Position numbers and translations under genes: made by a program. 64,000 nucleotides of DNA from Fragilariopsis cylindrus CCMP1102. Its lineage: Eukaryota; Bacillariophyta; Bacillariophyceae; Bacillariales; Bacillariaceae. Where the stretch lies: NCBI GenBank assembly GCA_900095095.1, contig FMBT01000292.1, positions 620,001 to 684,000 on the forward strand, written 5' to 3'. The notes below the pieces were generated by a model. The model saw nothing but the letters and a program-made list of their open reading frames with translations, was not told where the DNA came from and did no database searches. Below, one piece after another: positions 33,557 to 45,789 of this stretch (its first letter is position 1; each line of letters opens with the position of its first letter).

Positions 33557-35005
33557 TCAATTCCATTTGGTCTTTTTCTTGACAGGTTCCTTACTTTCAT
33601 TGGAAGTAGCAGCTGCCTCATCGTCATTTTTTTCGTCGATTGTTGCCAACGTCTCACCAACTCCCATAAGTAATGTCGCGAGAAAGCATACATCTTCTTT
33701 TTCACGTCCCAAATCTACTGCATTACTACTCGCCAATTTCCCCATAAAGAATACAGCCTCTTGCTATGTGTACAAGTACCGGTAAATGGACAAATAAGAT
33801 GGAAACGAACGAGAATTTTTGTAAGAAATAAGTTCCCAAGAGTTTTTGAAAGTAACAAAAACAAATTAGTACATAGAGAAGCATATATATATATATATAT
33901 TAAAAAGAAAGCAGCGATAGAATCAATACTGAAAATAGTAGTAGAATTTAATAACAACAAACGAACACACTGAGAAAGCACTTACCAAAGAATCACGGGC
34001 CTGATCGTAATAGCCTCGTGCATAGGAGACACATTCATTAGCTTTGACAATCAAACTCTCAGTTTCTGTCGTTACTACATCTTCATTTGGTGGACACGAT
34101 AATAATTCTTCTGCAATCAGAATATTTGCTTCGCATACCATACGATGAGCTTGGAGGTGTTCAATAGTGTGCTGATTTTGATCAGCACTACCCTCGCTAA
34201 TATTCGCTGCTACAAGTTCTTGTAATTGAACTTTACGTAATTCCAATGCACGTGAAAATGCATCGGCAGCATCAGCGTGACGACTTAAAGTTGATAAAGT
34301 ATCACCAATTCCAAGCAAGATACGAGGAATTTGTTCCTTAACCCAACCATAATATTTGCATTTCTTCTTCTTATTCTCATCATCATCATTGTTGTCATTC
34401 CTAGTGCTACATTCATCTTTCTCTTCCTCATTACATTCTTTGTATTCTTCGAGAATTGACCAAGCATTCTCCATCATTTCCAATGCTAAGTTCAGATCGT
34501 CATTATTATTACTATTATTATCTTCTTCTTCCCGGTGCTCATTATTATTCCCGTCGCCATCATCATCGTCTTCGTCGTTCGTTCTAGTAGTTACAGCCGC
34601 TGGTTTTTTATCTTCTTCTTTGTCATCATCATCTTTGTCAACAGAAGATTGCTGCTGCTGCTGCTGCCGCCTTTCGGCTGCTGCAGCGGCGACAGATCGT
34701 GTATCAGAGTCGACTACCTTTTTTGTTACTATTTCTTCTTCCTCGTTCGATATGGCGATATTTTTGTTTGTTGCTCTCAAGAGAGAGTTCCCATATTCAT
34801 AATATGTTGGAGCAGTTTCTATCGAATTTTCACCATATTTTTGCGTTGTTTCTTCCAGTAATGTAGCATATATTTCAATAGCCTCATCGGCCAAACCTCT
34901 TTCACAAAGTTTACGACCAGCCAAGAATCGTGGATCTTTCGTGACAACTGGCGGGGTGTTGGTATTAGTGGGTTCCGTCATATTGCTTTTGGCTTTTAAT
35001 AGCAA
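33557..35005 (-). CDS. NASP/Sim3-like SHNi-TPR histone chaperone
   Basis: Two exons on the minus strand, 35005-33986 and 33757-33557, joined in phase 0 (ARDSL to AVFFM) by a 228-bp GTAAGT intron, giving 406 residues. The first TPR-like helix pair is RKLCERGLADEAIEIYATLLEE; a long acidic insertion (about residues 75-170, with poly-Gln and Asp/Glu runs) interrupts the TPR array, exactly where NASP, Sim3 and Hif1 proteins carry their acidic tract. SHNi-TPR repeats follow (IPRILLGIGDTLSTLSRHADA, then DAFSRALELRK), and the last repeat is completed by exon 2. NASP-type proteins bind free histone H3-H4 and deliver it to chromatin. The C-terminus ends in VKKKTKW, a possible nuclear signal. It is convergent with the PPPDE gene, with only 61 bases between stop codons. 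Confidence 0.85.
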
Positions 35006-35423
35006 AAGATTAATTTGAACTACGCACGTCTTCGAAGCGTTTGAATGCGTTGTATGTTCAATGTGTTAATAATAATGTTGCTTGTTGCTACAGAATTGAG
35101 ACTGATCTTTTCATCTTTTCTCGCCAAATCGAAAATATAATATCTTTATGACAAATCAATCGTAGTTCAAAACAAACAAGGTAAATCATTCGTAACCAAC
35201 CAAATTATTACACAATTGAAATCGTGACTAAACTTTCGCCTTTAATTGTACACGTCACCTATTTAGGCATTTATGATTATGCTTTGCTCGTCTTGATTAT
35301 TGGACGACGAACTACCGTAAAACAAATATTCACAATTCACACAATTTTTTCTTATCTCTTCGAATCTAGCTAGCTACCGTAGAAATCTCATCAGAGAATT
35401 AGAAAAAAAAAGAATATACCACC
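35006..35423. other. Shared divergent promoter
   Basis: 418 bases between the NASP-like and EF-3-like genes. It presumably serves both. No element recognised. Confidence 0.4.
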
Positions 35424-37826
35424 ATGTCGCTTTTAACACCACCCGAAAACATTCAAAGAATTCTCCAGGAGAGTGTGCCCGATTCTGTATTTTCCGATTC
35501 GGCAGACGGCGTAAATCCTAACGAGGATGTATTGTCGTACGTAGCCTTTTTAGGTGCGGGCCTCGCAGAGGTAGAAGAATTTGGACCCGATACCTGGAAG
35601 GAACAGTTGGGACCGTATTTGGAAGATATTAAGGAAGTTGGCGATGATGAAATCGAAGCTTTTCGTATCGCTGTTGCGAAGGAAACTTTAGGAGAAGACG
35701 ATGAATCGTATGGAGATGAAGATGATGATGGGTTTGAAGAAGTTTGTAATCTACGATTCAAGTGAGTAGAGTCGGTTGGTCGGTCATTTCAATTTCATTG
35801 CTGCAGCATATTATGACGATACTGCTACTTATTTTGTGATAAAACCATACAATCCATTCTGACACGTTTGTGTCCTTTCTATTCCTTTATCTTACATCTT
35901 CTCCTCAATTACTTTCTATTTTATATCAGTCTTGCCTACGGTGGAAAGATTTTGTTGCGTGAAAGTAAATTGCGTTTGTTGCGAGGACGTCGTTATGCAA
36001 TTGTCGGAGGAAATGGTGTAGGGAAGACTACACTCATGAATGCTATTAACACTGGTAAACTCGATGGATGGCCTCAACATCTCAAAACTGCATACGTTGA
36101 TTCTGGTTCGAATGTTGACCCAAAGTTTGAATTGCAAAAAGTCGTAGATCACCTAGTTAACGATACCAAACGTTCTGCGGAGGACTGTATTGCCAAAATG
36201 AAAGAACAAGATTTCACCGATCAAATGATTAAAGGGACAATCGGAGCACTCTCTGGTGGTTGGCAAATGAAATTGAGATTGATTCGTGCTATCTTGATGG
36301 ATCCTGATATCTTTCTTCTTGATGAACCGACCAATCATTTAGCGGCAAATGCAGTCAAATGGTTCACTGATTTTATTAATGGTCTGGACAGACAAACGGT
36401 TTTATGCGTTTCCCACGACACTACGTTCCTCGAAAATATATGTACAGACATCATTCATTACGAGCAACGTTCCATTTGGGGACCTTACCGTCGTCTGGTT
36501 CATTATAAAACCAAGATGTCTGGTTTTGTGAAACTTCAGCCACAGGCAAAGCATTACTTTGAGCTCGCAACGAGCGACGACGGCCTAGCGTTTCTTTTTC
36601 CTGAACCTGGACGACTTGATGGTATCAAGACATCGACGCAAAAGTTTTTGGAGATGGACAACGTTGACTATCGTTATCCAGGTTCTGAAGAAAATCAGCT
36701 CACTGGCATCCATTTAAAAATGAGTCTATCTAGTCGTGTTGTCATCTTGGGTGCGAACGGTGCTGGAAAAACAACTCTTCTAAAAATGATCGTTGGTGAG
36801 ACTACTCCGTCTAATAAGGGAGTTGGTCGCTTTTATGTTCACCAAAATCTTCGTATTGCTTATGTCGCTCAGCATGCCTTTTCTCATGTGGAGCGTCACA
36901 TGGAACAGAGTCCAGCGGCGTACCTGCAGTGGCGTTTCAAAGACGGGTTCGATAAGGAAAAGCTAGAATCTGAGGCCTACCGTATCACTCCGGAAGAGCA
37001 AATTGCTATCGATGAATTTGGTATCGAAGGCGTTTGGTCTCGACGTATGCGAGGCGGCATAATGGAATATGAAATCAAGAAGAAGAATGTCCGTGAAAAG
37101 GATAATAAGTATTTCAGCCGTGATGAACTATTGGGTATGGGCTTTGAGCACTTGTTAAGGCAAACTGACGAAAAGATCGCTGCCAAGGAGGCTGGAATGG
37201 ATTTGAGACCTGTTACTACAACCGAAATTCAGAAGCATTTAGATGGATTTGGATTACCTCAAGAGTTCGGTACCTATGGAAAAATCCGTGGTCTTAGTGG
37301 TGGTCAAAAAGTGAAGTTGGTATTGGCGGCTGCATTTTGGACTGTCCCTCACTTGGTAGTTTTGGATGAACCTACAAACTTTTTGGACCGTGAGGCACTT
37401 GGTGCCTTATCCAAAGGGTTGAACGATTGGGGTGGAGCCGTTATCATGATTTCACATAATAAAGAGTTTTATTCCTCAGTTTGCCGTGAAGAATGGCATG
37501 TAGGAGGAGGCGAAGTCATAATTGAAGGTGCTTCCGAAGAACGTGAAATGAAGGCGGTTGCACGAAAGAAGAAGTACGACAAGGAATTGGACGGAAATGC
37601 GAAGTCTGAGAAGGCTGGTGGGAACACGAATGCGAATGGTGACAAATACAAAGACGCTACCACCAATTTCTGGGGGGCAACTGTCTCGAAGAAGGAAGCT
37701 CGTCAGTATGAAAAGGCCAAGAAGAAGGGTGACGTTACATTGATGCGAAAGATCTTGCAAGTTCCAATGGGAAAACTCATGCCTGGCCACGAAAATCTCG
37801 GCGATGGTAAAAGTGAACCTAAATAG
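35424..37826 (+). CDS. EF-3-like ABC-F ATPase without HEAT repeats
   Basis: Two exons, 35424-35761 and 35930-37826, with a 168-bp GTGAGT...CAG intron, giving 744 residues. The junction reads EEVCNLRF-NLAYGGKILL, the start of the first ABC domain in elongation factor 3 proteins. ABC1: Walker A GGNGVGKTT (about 139-147), signature LSGGWQMK, Walker B FLLDEPTNH. ABC2: Walker A GANGAGKTT (about 387), signature LSGGQKVKL, Walker B VVLDEPTNF. The segment between the second Walker A and its signature contains a long insert (WSRRMRGGIMEYEIKKKN) at the position of the EF-3 chromodomain. Fungal EF-3 (about 1,040 residues) helps release tRNA from the ribosomal E site. This protein lacks the N-terminal HEAT array and instead has about 110 acidic residues. 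The C-terminus is Lys-rich, as in ribosome-bound EF-3. Confidence 0.9.
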
Positions 37827-38092
37827 ACAGTTGAAGCTTACTGTACAACTTTTCTTACTTTTAACATCTTGGAATTAAAATGCTAATTTCAAAATGCGCT
37901 TTATAAATCTTATGTATCTCTCAAATGTAGTTCAATCTCAATGCCCACTATCTTACCTGAGTGCTCGAATTAAAGTGTATATATATAACGCATCTTACCT
38001 ATAGAATGACGAGTTCATCATATCGATGAAGACTTCAGATGAGCGCTTCTGATTTTAAATACATTTTTAGTATCAGATTCTAAAACAATACA

Positions 38093-40396
38093 CTAGCTTA
38101 TCCATTCATTGGAACTCAGGTATCTTACGTCACGGTCTTCCCCTTGAGGGGGTCCATGTCTATCTCCTCTAAAATTTTCTCCATTTAACATTTGGTGACG
38201 TCCACTACTGGCTGCCGATTCATGTTCGATCTCCATAAATGATCGCGATCCAAGTTCCGTTTGGGCTTGGGCCTCATCATCACTATCTAGTGGCTCGCTT
38301 AGCAATCTATTTGTCAGCATAGTAAGTGCTCTGTCAGAAGATGATTCCGATCCATGTTTAACAGCCATGTACGTCAATGCACCGAAGACGAAAAGAGTAA
38401 AGACGATAGAAGAAGACGTCATCGTCTTCAGCTCTGCCTTAAATTTTGATCCAGTCTTGCTGACATTATCCCACACGGGAATGTTCTCCACAAGAGCAAA
38501 AGAAACCGCCCCGCGTACACCAGCCAGCAACATAATCAGTTGTGTCTTTCGATCAAGATATATACGCGTGTGACTACCTATTGAGTCATCATCCTCAGCT
38601 AGATTGATTCTTTGGAATGGATTGACTGAGCGTATAAATCCTCCGATTCGATTTTCAAAGTCCAAAAAGACAGCAAGGTTAATGAAAACACTAAGAATCA
38701 CCACCATGAACAATCTGGAGGAAACACAGCTCGCAATAGCGGTAAAGTTGAGTCGCAGATTCCACTTGTTGTCATTGAATAAAAACAATCCGAGGTAAGC
38801 AAAAATGGCCGTCTCCATGATCGAGGCAATAACTTCAGCTACGAACCCAACATGATGACGCGATAGAGGCAAAATGTGACCGCGTCCGGAGAATGCCTCT
38901 CTTAGAATTTGTTTACATCGATTCGTACATCGATTGGTTACGGAGTGCTGTTGAGGATTCATTCTGTTGTCTCCGTTATCTTGTTGCTGCATCACCGTGT
39001 AATCATTCAATGTACTTACTTCCGATTGAAAGCCTCCTATGACAAAGTAATCTAGAAAAAATCCCATGACCATAATAGCAATAATACCAGAACAATGTAA
39101 GCCGTCGGCAATATAATATGGAATCAAAGCCCAACAAAAGAATATTGCCACTTCGGTGACTGCCGTTTGTTTTTCTCGCAATGCCCAAAAATAGAGTGTA
39201 CAACACACAGCAACACCGATCCCAATACCTATAGACCCACAGAGGACAATGGTAAAGTTCCTCGCCATTTCCTTGTAGGCGTCTTCTCCTAAGGAATCAT
39301 CTTCACCGAGATGATCTTTTAGAACCTCAAAAAATACGATAGCTACACCATCATTTAGTAAAGCTTCTCCAAATATGAGTGTATACAAAGTGTCCGTCTG
39401 CGAAACACCAACACCAGATAAGATCGAGAGTGTAGCAACTGGATCTATGGATGATATAAGTGAGCCAAAAACAAGAGAATCCAACCAGGGAAGGTTGATG
39501 CTGTTTCCACCCAAATTAGACACTGTATACACCATCCAACCAATGGCAATCGCAGAAAATGCAGTCCCGATCACAGCAAATAATAAAATAGGAAATAAAT
39601 CTCGACGAAAGGCTTTCTTGTCGATACTTAGTGCTGCTTGAAAGATAATGGGTGGCAACATTATCTGCAGAAAAAGATCATTGTCGAAGGTCAATTTAGG
39701 CACTAGACTAGAATCCAGCAATCGTAATCCACCACCAACTAAAGTTCCAACGAGTATAAAGGCACATGCATCGGGTATCCAATTAATATTCCAGGTTTTT
39801 AGTAAAGCCTTGATAATAGTGCAAGATAACAATACCAGTGTTACTCCCAACAGCTGAGTACTATGAAAGCCCGTATCGTTTTCGCAATTCTTTTCGTAAT
39901 ATCCTTCTATGTAATCACAACATTCCCAATTCTCAAAAAAGTCATCGATGACAACATCGTCCGTGGTCTTGTTTTTATCATCATCCTGCAACTCGTTACC
40001 AAAAATGTCAACATGGGTTTCATCGGCACAATCTGCGGTACGATATGCATTGTAAAATGCTTGACATTGATCGTTGGCATCTGTTGTACCATTCAAAAAA
40101 TTCATTAGGTAACGTTTGCAGGCTTCGGTTCTCGTATTGTCGTCATCAATGGTTGTTGGTTCCTCGTCTACTTCAAGAAATCGATGGGATTCAATTGATG
40201 AGGATGCAGACGATAGCGTAGTCGGTTCTTGTTTTTGTTTTGTTCCGTCATGCCAAACAACAACAACGCTGAGAAGAATCACAATACCAGTTATCGACAA
40301 GATACTTAGTTTCGAGCTCTCCTTTTTGTGTTTGTGACAGTGATCAATGGTTGTTGAACATCGTTTTTGATTCAAATCTTCCTTCATGACCGTCAT
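38093..40396 (-). CDS. CPA1 Na+/H+ exchanger (NHE family)
   Basis: A 767-residue single-exon membrane protein. After a signal-anchor-like segment (about residues 30-48) comes a Cys-rich, acidic domain of about 110 residues with four or more Asn-X-Ser/Thr sites, likely lumenal. From about residue 180, around eleven hydrophobic helices follow. Family motifs: LFLQIMLPPIIFQAALS (amiloride-region helix), SSIDPVATLS and FGEALLNDGVAIVFFE, the last holding the Asn-Asp transport pair typical of eukaryotic NHE/SOS-type exchangers. MLLAGVRGAVSFAL matches the AGLRGAV helix of SLC9 proteins. The C-terminal tail (about 100 residues) is hydrophilic. It exchanges cytosolic H+ for Na+ or K+ in the plasma membrane or an internal organelle. 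The Cys-rich N-terminal domain is not usual for NHEs. Confidence 0.93.
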   Translation of the reverse strand: MTVMKEDLNQKRCSTTIDHCHKHKKESSKLSILSITGIVILLSVVVVWHDGTKQKQEPTTLSSASSSIESHRFLEVDEEPTTIDDDNTRTEACKRYLMNFLNGTTDANDQCQAFYNAYRTADCADETHVDIFGNELQDDDKNKTTDDVVIDDFFENWECCDYIEGYYEKNCENDTGFHSTQLLGVTLVLLSCTIIKALLKTWNINWIPDACAFILVGTLVGGGLRLLDSSLVPKLTFDNDLFLQIMLPPIIFQAALSIDKKAFRRDLFPILLFAVIGTAFSAIAIGWMVYTVSNLGGNSINLPWLDSLVFGSLISSIDPVATLSILSGVGVSQTDTLYTLIFGEALLNDGVAIVFFEVLKDHLGEDDSLGEDAYKEMARNFTIVLCGSIGIGIGVAVCCTLYFWALREKQTAVTEVAIFFCWALIPYYIADGLHCSGIIAIMVMGFFLDYFVIGGFQSEVSTLNDYTVMQQQDNGDNRMNPQQHSVTNRCTNRCKQILREAFSGRGHILPLSRHHVGFVAEVIASIMETAIFAYLGLFLFNDNKWNLRLNFTAIASCVSSRLFMVVILSVFINLAVFLDFENRIGGFIRSVNPFQRINLAEDDDSIGSHTRIYLDRKTQLIMLLAGVRGAVSFALVENIPVWDNVSKTGSKFKAELKTMTSSSIVFTLFVFGALTYMAVKHGSESSSDRALTMLTNRLLSEPLDSDDEAQAQTELGSRSFMEIEHESAASSGRHQMLNGENFRGDRHGPPQGEDRDVRYLSSNEWIS

Positions 40397-40825
40397 TCTC
40401 GTTTACTTGGGGTTATTGCGGCTAATGATTGTCTGGTATAAGAGTTTAATATTAAATCGTCGACATTGAACGTAATACAACTAGTGAATACACGAACAAG
40501 TATCAATCATGTGAACAAAAGTGAAGTCACAAGTTCCGATTCTTCTTCCATTTTCGTTTTGAGTTTTATTCGTGTACGGGAAGGGGATGCGATTTGAATC
40601 TGCACCTGCTAAATCTTAGTCCCGAATTCACAGTCACGTCTAGTGAAGAGGGCCCTGGCAAATTCGACTTTTTTTTCTCTCTTATCATGTAAATTTAAAA
40701 ATTTAGAAATTTTTAATTTAGTAGTATAAAATTTATGTTTACAGTACATGAACTGAAAACTGAAATCTTGAAGTAATCAATGAAGCCGACACCGTCATCA
40801 ACGTCATCATCTCCCCTGTCGTCCT
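40397..40825. other. Divergent promoter region with uORF
   Basis: 429 bases between the exchanger and cyclin genes. The right end contains a 20-codon upstream frame (40780-40839) that overlaps the cyclin start codon in another phase. A G/A-rich segment lies near 40578. Confidence 0.4.
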
Positions 40826-42458
40826 ATGATTCCAACTAATAATAGTAACAATAGTAATAATAAGTTGACTAGACTGGATCGTAGTGTCGCTGTGATCATC
40901 GCGAATCCCGATCAGACCGGATCACGTAAAGCTGGAATTACCATAGATGTCGAACGTTTACATCGATTTCATGGAACATCAATCATATTAGAATCCTCAC
41001 GAGGGTTGAAACTTGAACCATCTTCCTATGCAACGGCTTGTACTATATTTCATCGCTTCTATCATCCAATGTCACTGAAACAATACGATGTATGGAGCGT
41101 TGCCATGGCCAGCACCCTATTGGCTACCAAAGTCGAAGAGGATCCAAAAAGTCTACAACAAATTATCGAGGAATACGCAAAAATCTACGCACGGCGGCTA
41201 ATACTGGCCGATTTATTACCAGATGATGATGTCGACAAGAAGGATGATTTGATCACCACAACAAAAGAAAAAGAACTTGTTCGATCCTCACCTCATATTG
41301 CGTACCTTCCAATTCAAATATCAAGAAAGCAGAGGAAATACATCTGTGACACACGTCTACCTCAACATCTGAACAAATTCGGACCTATTTTCAAAGAATG
41401 GCATACACAAATTTCCAAAATGGAATCGATTTTATTACGGCAGCTGGGATTTACATTCTACTGGATCTCGGATTCTCATCCACACAAATTTATACTTAAC
41501 TTTTGTCAAGCCTTGGAATTAAATGACAAAATGGTGTGTGTATATATATATATATGTGCAATGGAGTACTGAGACGATTTGGAAGATTCATCACAAGTAT
41601 TACACACGCACACACACGCAGACAAATACTTACTCAGTACTCACCCTCAATTCTCACTGTTTGATATTTTCTATTACAACGTCCTGCAGGTTACACAGCG
41701 AGCTTGGAATTATTGCAACGATTCATATCGACTCGATTTATCAGTACGTTATCCTCCAGAAGTGATTGTAAGTACTATAATTAATTATGTATCAAATTCC
41801 ATTGATTATGACAATCTTCGCTTGCTGCAGAATAATATCATAACTGTTTTCATTTGAGTGCATGTCACTATTTTTTTTCTGAATTAAGAAAGATAGTGTA
41901 AGAGTTTTAGCAGCGAATATATAGTATATTTATTGCGTTACACCATGTCAACTCACAATATTGAATATTTTCAATTGTTTCATATATCTCTCTGTTGTAT
42001 GATTCGTGTCGTGCACATACACCTCCTACATATACATTTAAAAGGCTGCCAGTGTCATTTTATTGGCAGCTCGAGACTTCAACATCGTTCTACCAACCAA
42101 GCCTCGACCTTGGTGGGAAGTCTTTATAGGGAAAAAAATTAATAGAGCAAACGAATTAGTCGATGTGGCCAATGCAATTTTGGGGATTTGTAGTTTGCAT
42201 TTGGGAATGGAGGAAAACAGTTTTCAACTCAATGAACAAAAAGCTATAGATAACAAAGGAGCACCAAACAATGAACGTAAAGATGATGACAGCTTACATA
42301 CGGACTGGCTGATCGCCTCAAAGGGTTACGTTCGTTCCCTACTGGTCAACAACGGAGAGGAAGACAACGAGAAGAGTTTTTTGGATCCAGATAGTTTTTT
42401 GTGGTTTTGTCAGAAGGAGACATTTGAAAAGGAAATTAAAGCCTTGAATGGTGTTTAG
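40826..42458 (+). CDS. Cyclin L-like protein
   Basis: Three exons: 40826-41533, 41690-41767 and 42045-42458, all in phase 0, giving about 399 residues. Exon 1 holds the first cyclin box (RIHRFHG-like [12 protein letters not shown], then [22 protein letters not shown], interrupted here, [15 protein letters not shown]). The exon 2 and 3 junction reads [20 protein letters not shown], the second cyclin box, followed by [12 protein letters not shown], a hallmark of the cyclin L/K/T group and especially of cyclin L. These cyclins partner CDK11/12-type kinases in transcription and splicing. The Arg-Ser tail of animal cyclin L is absent. The start was taken at the first ATG in frame; a 20-codon uORF overlaps it and may reduce translation. 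An unusual hydrophilic insert (about residues 135-155, DDDVDKKDD) lies in the first box. Confidence 0.87.
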
Positions 42459-42948
42459 TTAACACATAAAAAAAATTTAGTAGCTAAAGTGTAGGAAGCC
42501 TCAGTGACAGAAAGTCTATAATAAGATGGTAAAAACTTAAAACTTTTTCCTCTTATAAAATGATCTTTATTAAAAAATCACAAATGCAGTTAAGAAACAA
42601 AGACAATATCATCATTTGACAACCAAAACAAGAGCAGTAGATACACCTGCAACAATTTATACTCAGGGCTTCAGCCTCTTTCACTCTATACACTTGACAA
42701 TCATGTAACGTTAGTAGACTAAACCAAGTAGTTTGGCTTTGAAGTTGCTCTGTGTTACTAATAGTTTTTATTATCGAACACGTGACTCGACTCCTTTGAC
42801 CGAAAAATGAGTCATTTCAATCCCGCCAAGCGTTCTTCATTATTTGAATTCAGTACTTCAGTAACTTAGATCTTTTATTACGCGACGAGACAATATCATA
42901 ACATGATGAACATAACATTGAACAAAACAGGACATGAAAACATGAACG
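42459..42948. other. Intergenic spacer
   Basis: 490 bases between the cyclin stop and the dioxygenase start. It should contain the cyclin terminator and the next promoter. No gene seen. Confidence 0.4.
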
Positions 42949-45789
42949 ATGACGAATTCAAGTAGGAACAGCAATAGCAACGAACTGACCACGAAAGATG
43001 CTAATAAGGCGTCGGCTAGAATAATTCGACTGGTTGGCTGGATATGTCGACTTATACTATTCGACTTGCCATTGTTGGTACTTTTTGCCATTTTCGTTTT
43101 TACGGTGTTGTTACATAAAATACACGATGATTTTCTTTATCCGCAACTCCAATTAATGTTCTTTGAAAGAGACAATCGACAATATACTGATACGACCTAT
43201 TACCATCGTTCTTGTACTGGAGATGATATTACTGCCACTTCTCATCATGAATTGATGATTCAAGATAACTTTACCACGGAAGATTCCGTCCAGCATATGT
43301 TAACTCATGGAGCATCTATATATCCAAATCTAATTACCAACGAAACAGCGACCGAATTAAGAGATTGGATCTCACGAGAAAACAAGATCCGAGAGGGATG
43401 GAATGTAATTGAAAGTCAAAATCGATATACATGGGGAATTGACATTAATATGCATCCAATGATACAAACATTTTGGAAAGAATTGGCAAGTAATGAGAAA
43501 TTTCTGAATGGAGTACAAGCTATTGTGGGACCAGATCCAGCGATCATCGAACTTACTGCGATCACAAGCTCGTTTGGGGCTACAGAACAGTATCTGCATT
43601 CAGACGTAGTACCTAGCGGCTCTGCAGTAAAATTTTCTAGGGCTTTCGTCCCATCTTATTCTCTCTTCGTTCCTCTCCAAGATACAACCTATGACATGGG
43701 AAGTACAAAAGTTTGCCCAGGAAGTCACTTATGCTCTGCTGGTGCCGATGACTACTGTGATGATTATAACCTTGCCATGTCCGGTACAGATGGTGTTTGG
43801 AGGATGGGTTCGGGTGCACTCTTGAATCAACAAATATTTCACAAAGGAACGGCATTTACACAAAAGGGAGCTCAAGACAGAGTTGTTCTTATGTAAGCAG
43901 CTATGATGAACTTTATTCGAATTTATTTGGTTCTATTCTTGGTGTCTTTCCTATATTTCTTCTCTTCGTCTTTTTTTCTTCCTCTCACAGCGATTTTTTC
44001 TCTTCTCACACAATTTGAATGGAAATAAAACAGCGCTACATTTGCACCACGACCAAACTATCGAAATGGCTTAGAAACTAGAATGATTGGTAAGAAAAGA
44101 AAAATACAATGTGTCTGTGTTTGAACTTGTACAAAAAAATAATCATCACTCTAACGTGACTATTGTGCTGCATTATACGTACTGTACACTGTGATGTATA
44201 TACAATTGTACATATTCGACTGTGTTTAGGCCAAGGAGGTAGTTATAGCCTGCTTTGGAACCAATGGGGACATAGTATGTCAGACTTCGTCCATGCAGAC
44301 AAACGAATGACAGAGCCCCAGAAGACACTTCGGAGTCTCGGTCTTATCAAGGGCAATGGATGGAATTTTATTAGCACTCTTAGTATGAGAATAGCTAACG
44401 AAGACACAGAAATGTCCAGTGACGATTTAGAAGAATTTATTGAAGAAGGGGTAGGTTTCTCTTTCTTGCCAACGTCATGGCAGACTGACATTGACGAAGT
44501 TTCAGAAATTTCAGAGTGGCACGCCTTTTTGTTTGGGGTGTTGAAAAAGGTAGAATCGGAATTGAATCGTGTCTATGTGATAGCATTGGGCGTTTATTTA
44601 TTATTAATTTTCCTTTGGACTATTGTTCAACGCGCATTTGGCCTTGGTAATAAAAGAAAGCTATCGACTTCGTATACTATTGTTCGTATTTTCTTTCGCA
44701 TCGCCACAACGCATGGCTTGGTTGTCGTTCTTGCTTGGCTCGCTTTGAATGTGGTCGAAGATTCCAACTGGGCTAAAGCTATTCGGGCTCGAAAAGCATT
44801 CCGCATTCCAGTGGCTGACGTTGATAACCCGCCACCCAGTACAATACCGTATAGAATGGACATTCTCTTCGTTCCACATTATGCAAGTAACTATTTGGCA
44901 TCATACGGCAGAATTATAGATTTTGCACACCCCGGTAATGCATACTGGAAAGAAATCACAAATAGATATGCACCTGGATACGCTACCCTCTCCATAGACT
45001 TGCAAAGAGACTTCTGCTTCACTCTAATCGACTGGGTGACGATCGAAAGACGATTCCTGAAATTAGATAAGGAAAGATTTTGGACCTTGGTTGACGATGA
45101 GGACGAATTACAAAAATTCTGTCGTCGAGAGTTGATGATTTCATTCAATCCTATGCTTGAAAGTATGCTCCGTCAGATCGACTCATTGCATAGTGAAACT
45201 AGATTCGGACTATTTCGCGAGACTGTAATGCAGACAGAAATTATTCCAGACTTCATACAAAATTGGGATACTCTATTGATGTCACCCCTCAACGACAGAG
45301 AGGAAGAAGATAATTCGAAAAGACTAAAACTAAAATTATTCGCGACAACACCAAAGCAGATGACACAGATGAGCTTTAGTCGAGTAATCCATTCTCGGGG
45401 ACGGGCTGAAAGGTTGCCTAGAACAAGCACTTCGATGCAAGCTTTTCTGAGTCGTTCTCTACCACCAAAGCCTTCGCGAATGGAACCAGATGATGGTGTC
45501 TGGCTCCAGGAAGGTGATAAAGTTGAAGCATTGTACCAGTGCGACTACGAAAGTAAGTAATTTGGAAGCTATGAAAAATATGCTTGCAACATTAGTATGC
45601 GAATACTCAAAATCGTCCTCTCTCTCTCTCTCTCTCCCTATTCCGTGTATGGTAGGGAATAATTGGTTTCCTGGAACGATAACGGCTGCAATTCCGAACG
45701 AGGGAACGTTCGATATAGCGTATGATGATGGCGACACAGATGAAGCCCTATCCAACGATTGTGTCCAACGCCTTTATCGGTACTCATAA
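42949..45789 (+). CDS. Membrane PhyH-type dioxygenase with Tudor-like end
   Basis: Four exons: 42949-43892, 44034-44089, 44230-45552 and 45656-45789, giving about 818 residues. A hydrophobic segment near residues 40-60 anchors the N-terminus. The phytanoyl-CoA dioxygenase-like Fe(II)/2-oxoglutarate domain follows: iron ligands H217 and D219 (YLHSDVVP) and H298 (IFHKG), with RPNYR just after as the candidate 2-oxoglutarate-binding arginine. The third exon gives QGGSYSLLWNQWGHS, then a linker and two further hydrophobic segments (YVIALGVYLLLIFLW; GLVVVLAWLALNV). The last exon completes a Tudor/Agenet-like barrel (GDKVEALYQCDYE-RNNWFPG, interrupted here, then FDIAYDDGDTDEAL). Each junction was fixed by keeping these motifs in frame. 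The substrate is unknown. PhyH enzymes hydroxylate small lipids or metabolites, and a Tudor barrel usually reads modified proteins, so the combination is unusual. Confidence 0.82.

Noticed and set aside
41579-41857. Separate small gene over the cyclin middle exon
   Set aside because: The coding-like part (41690-41767) is exon 2 of the cyclin; the remainder is intron.
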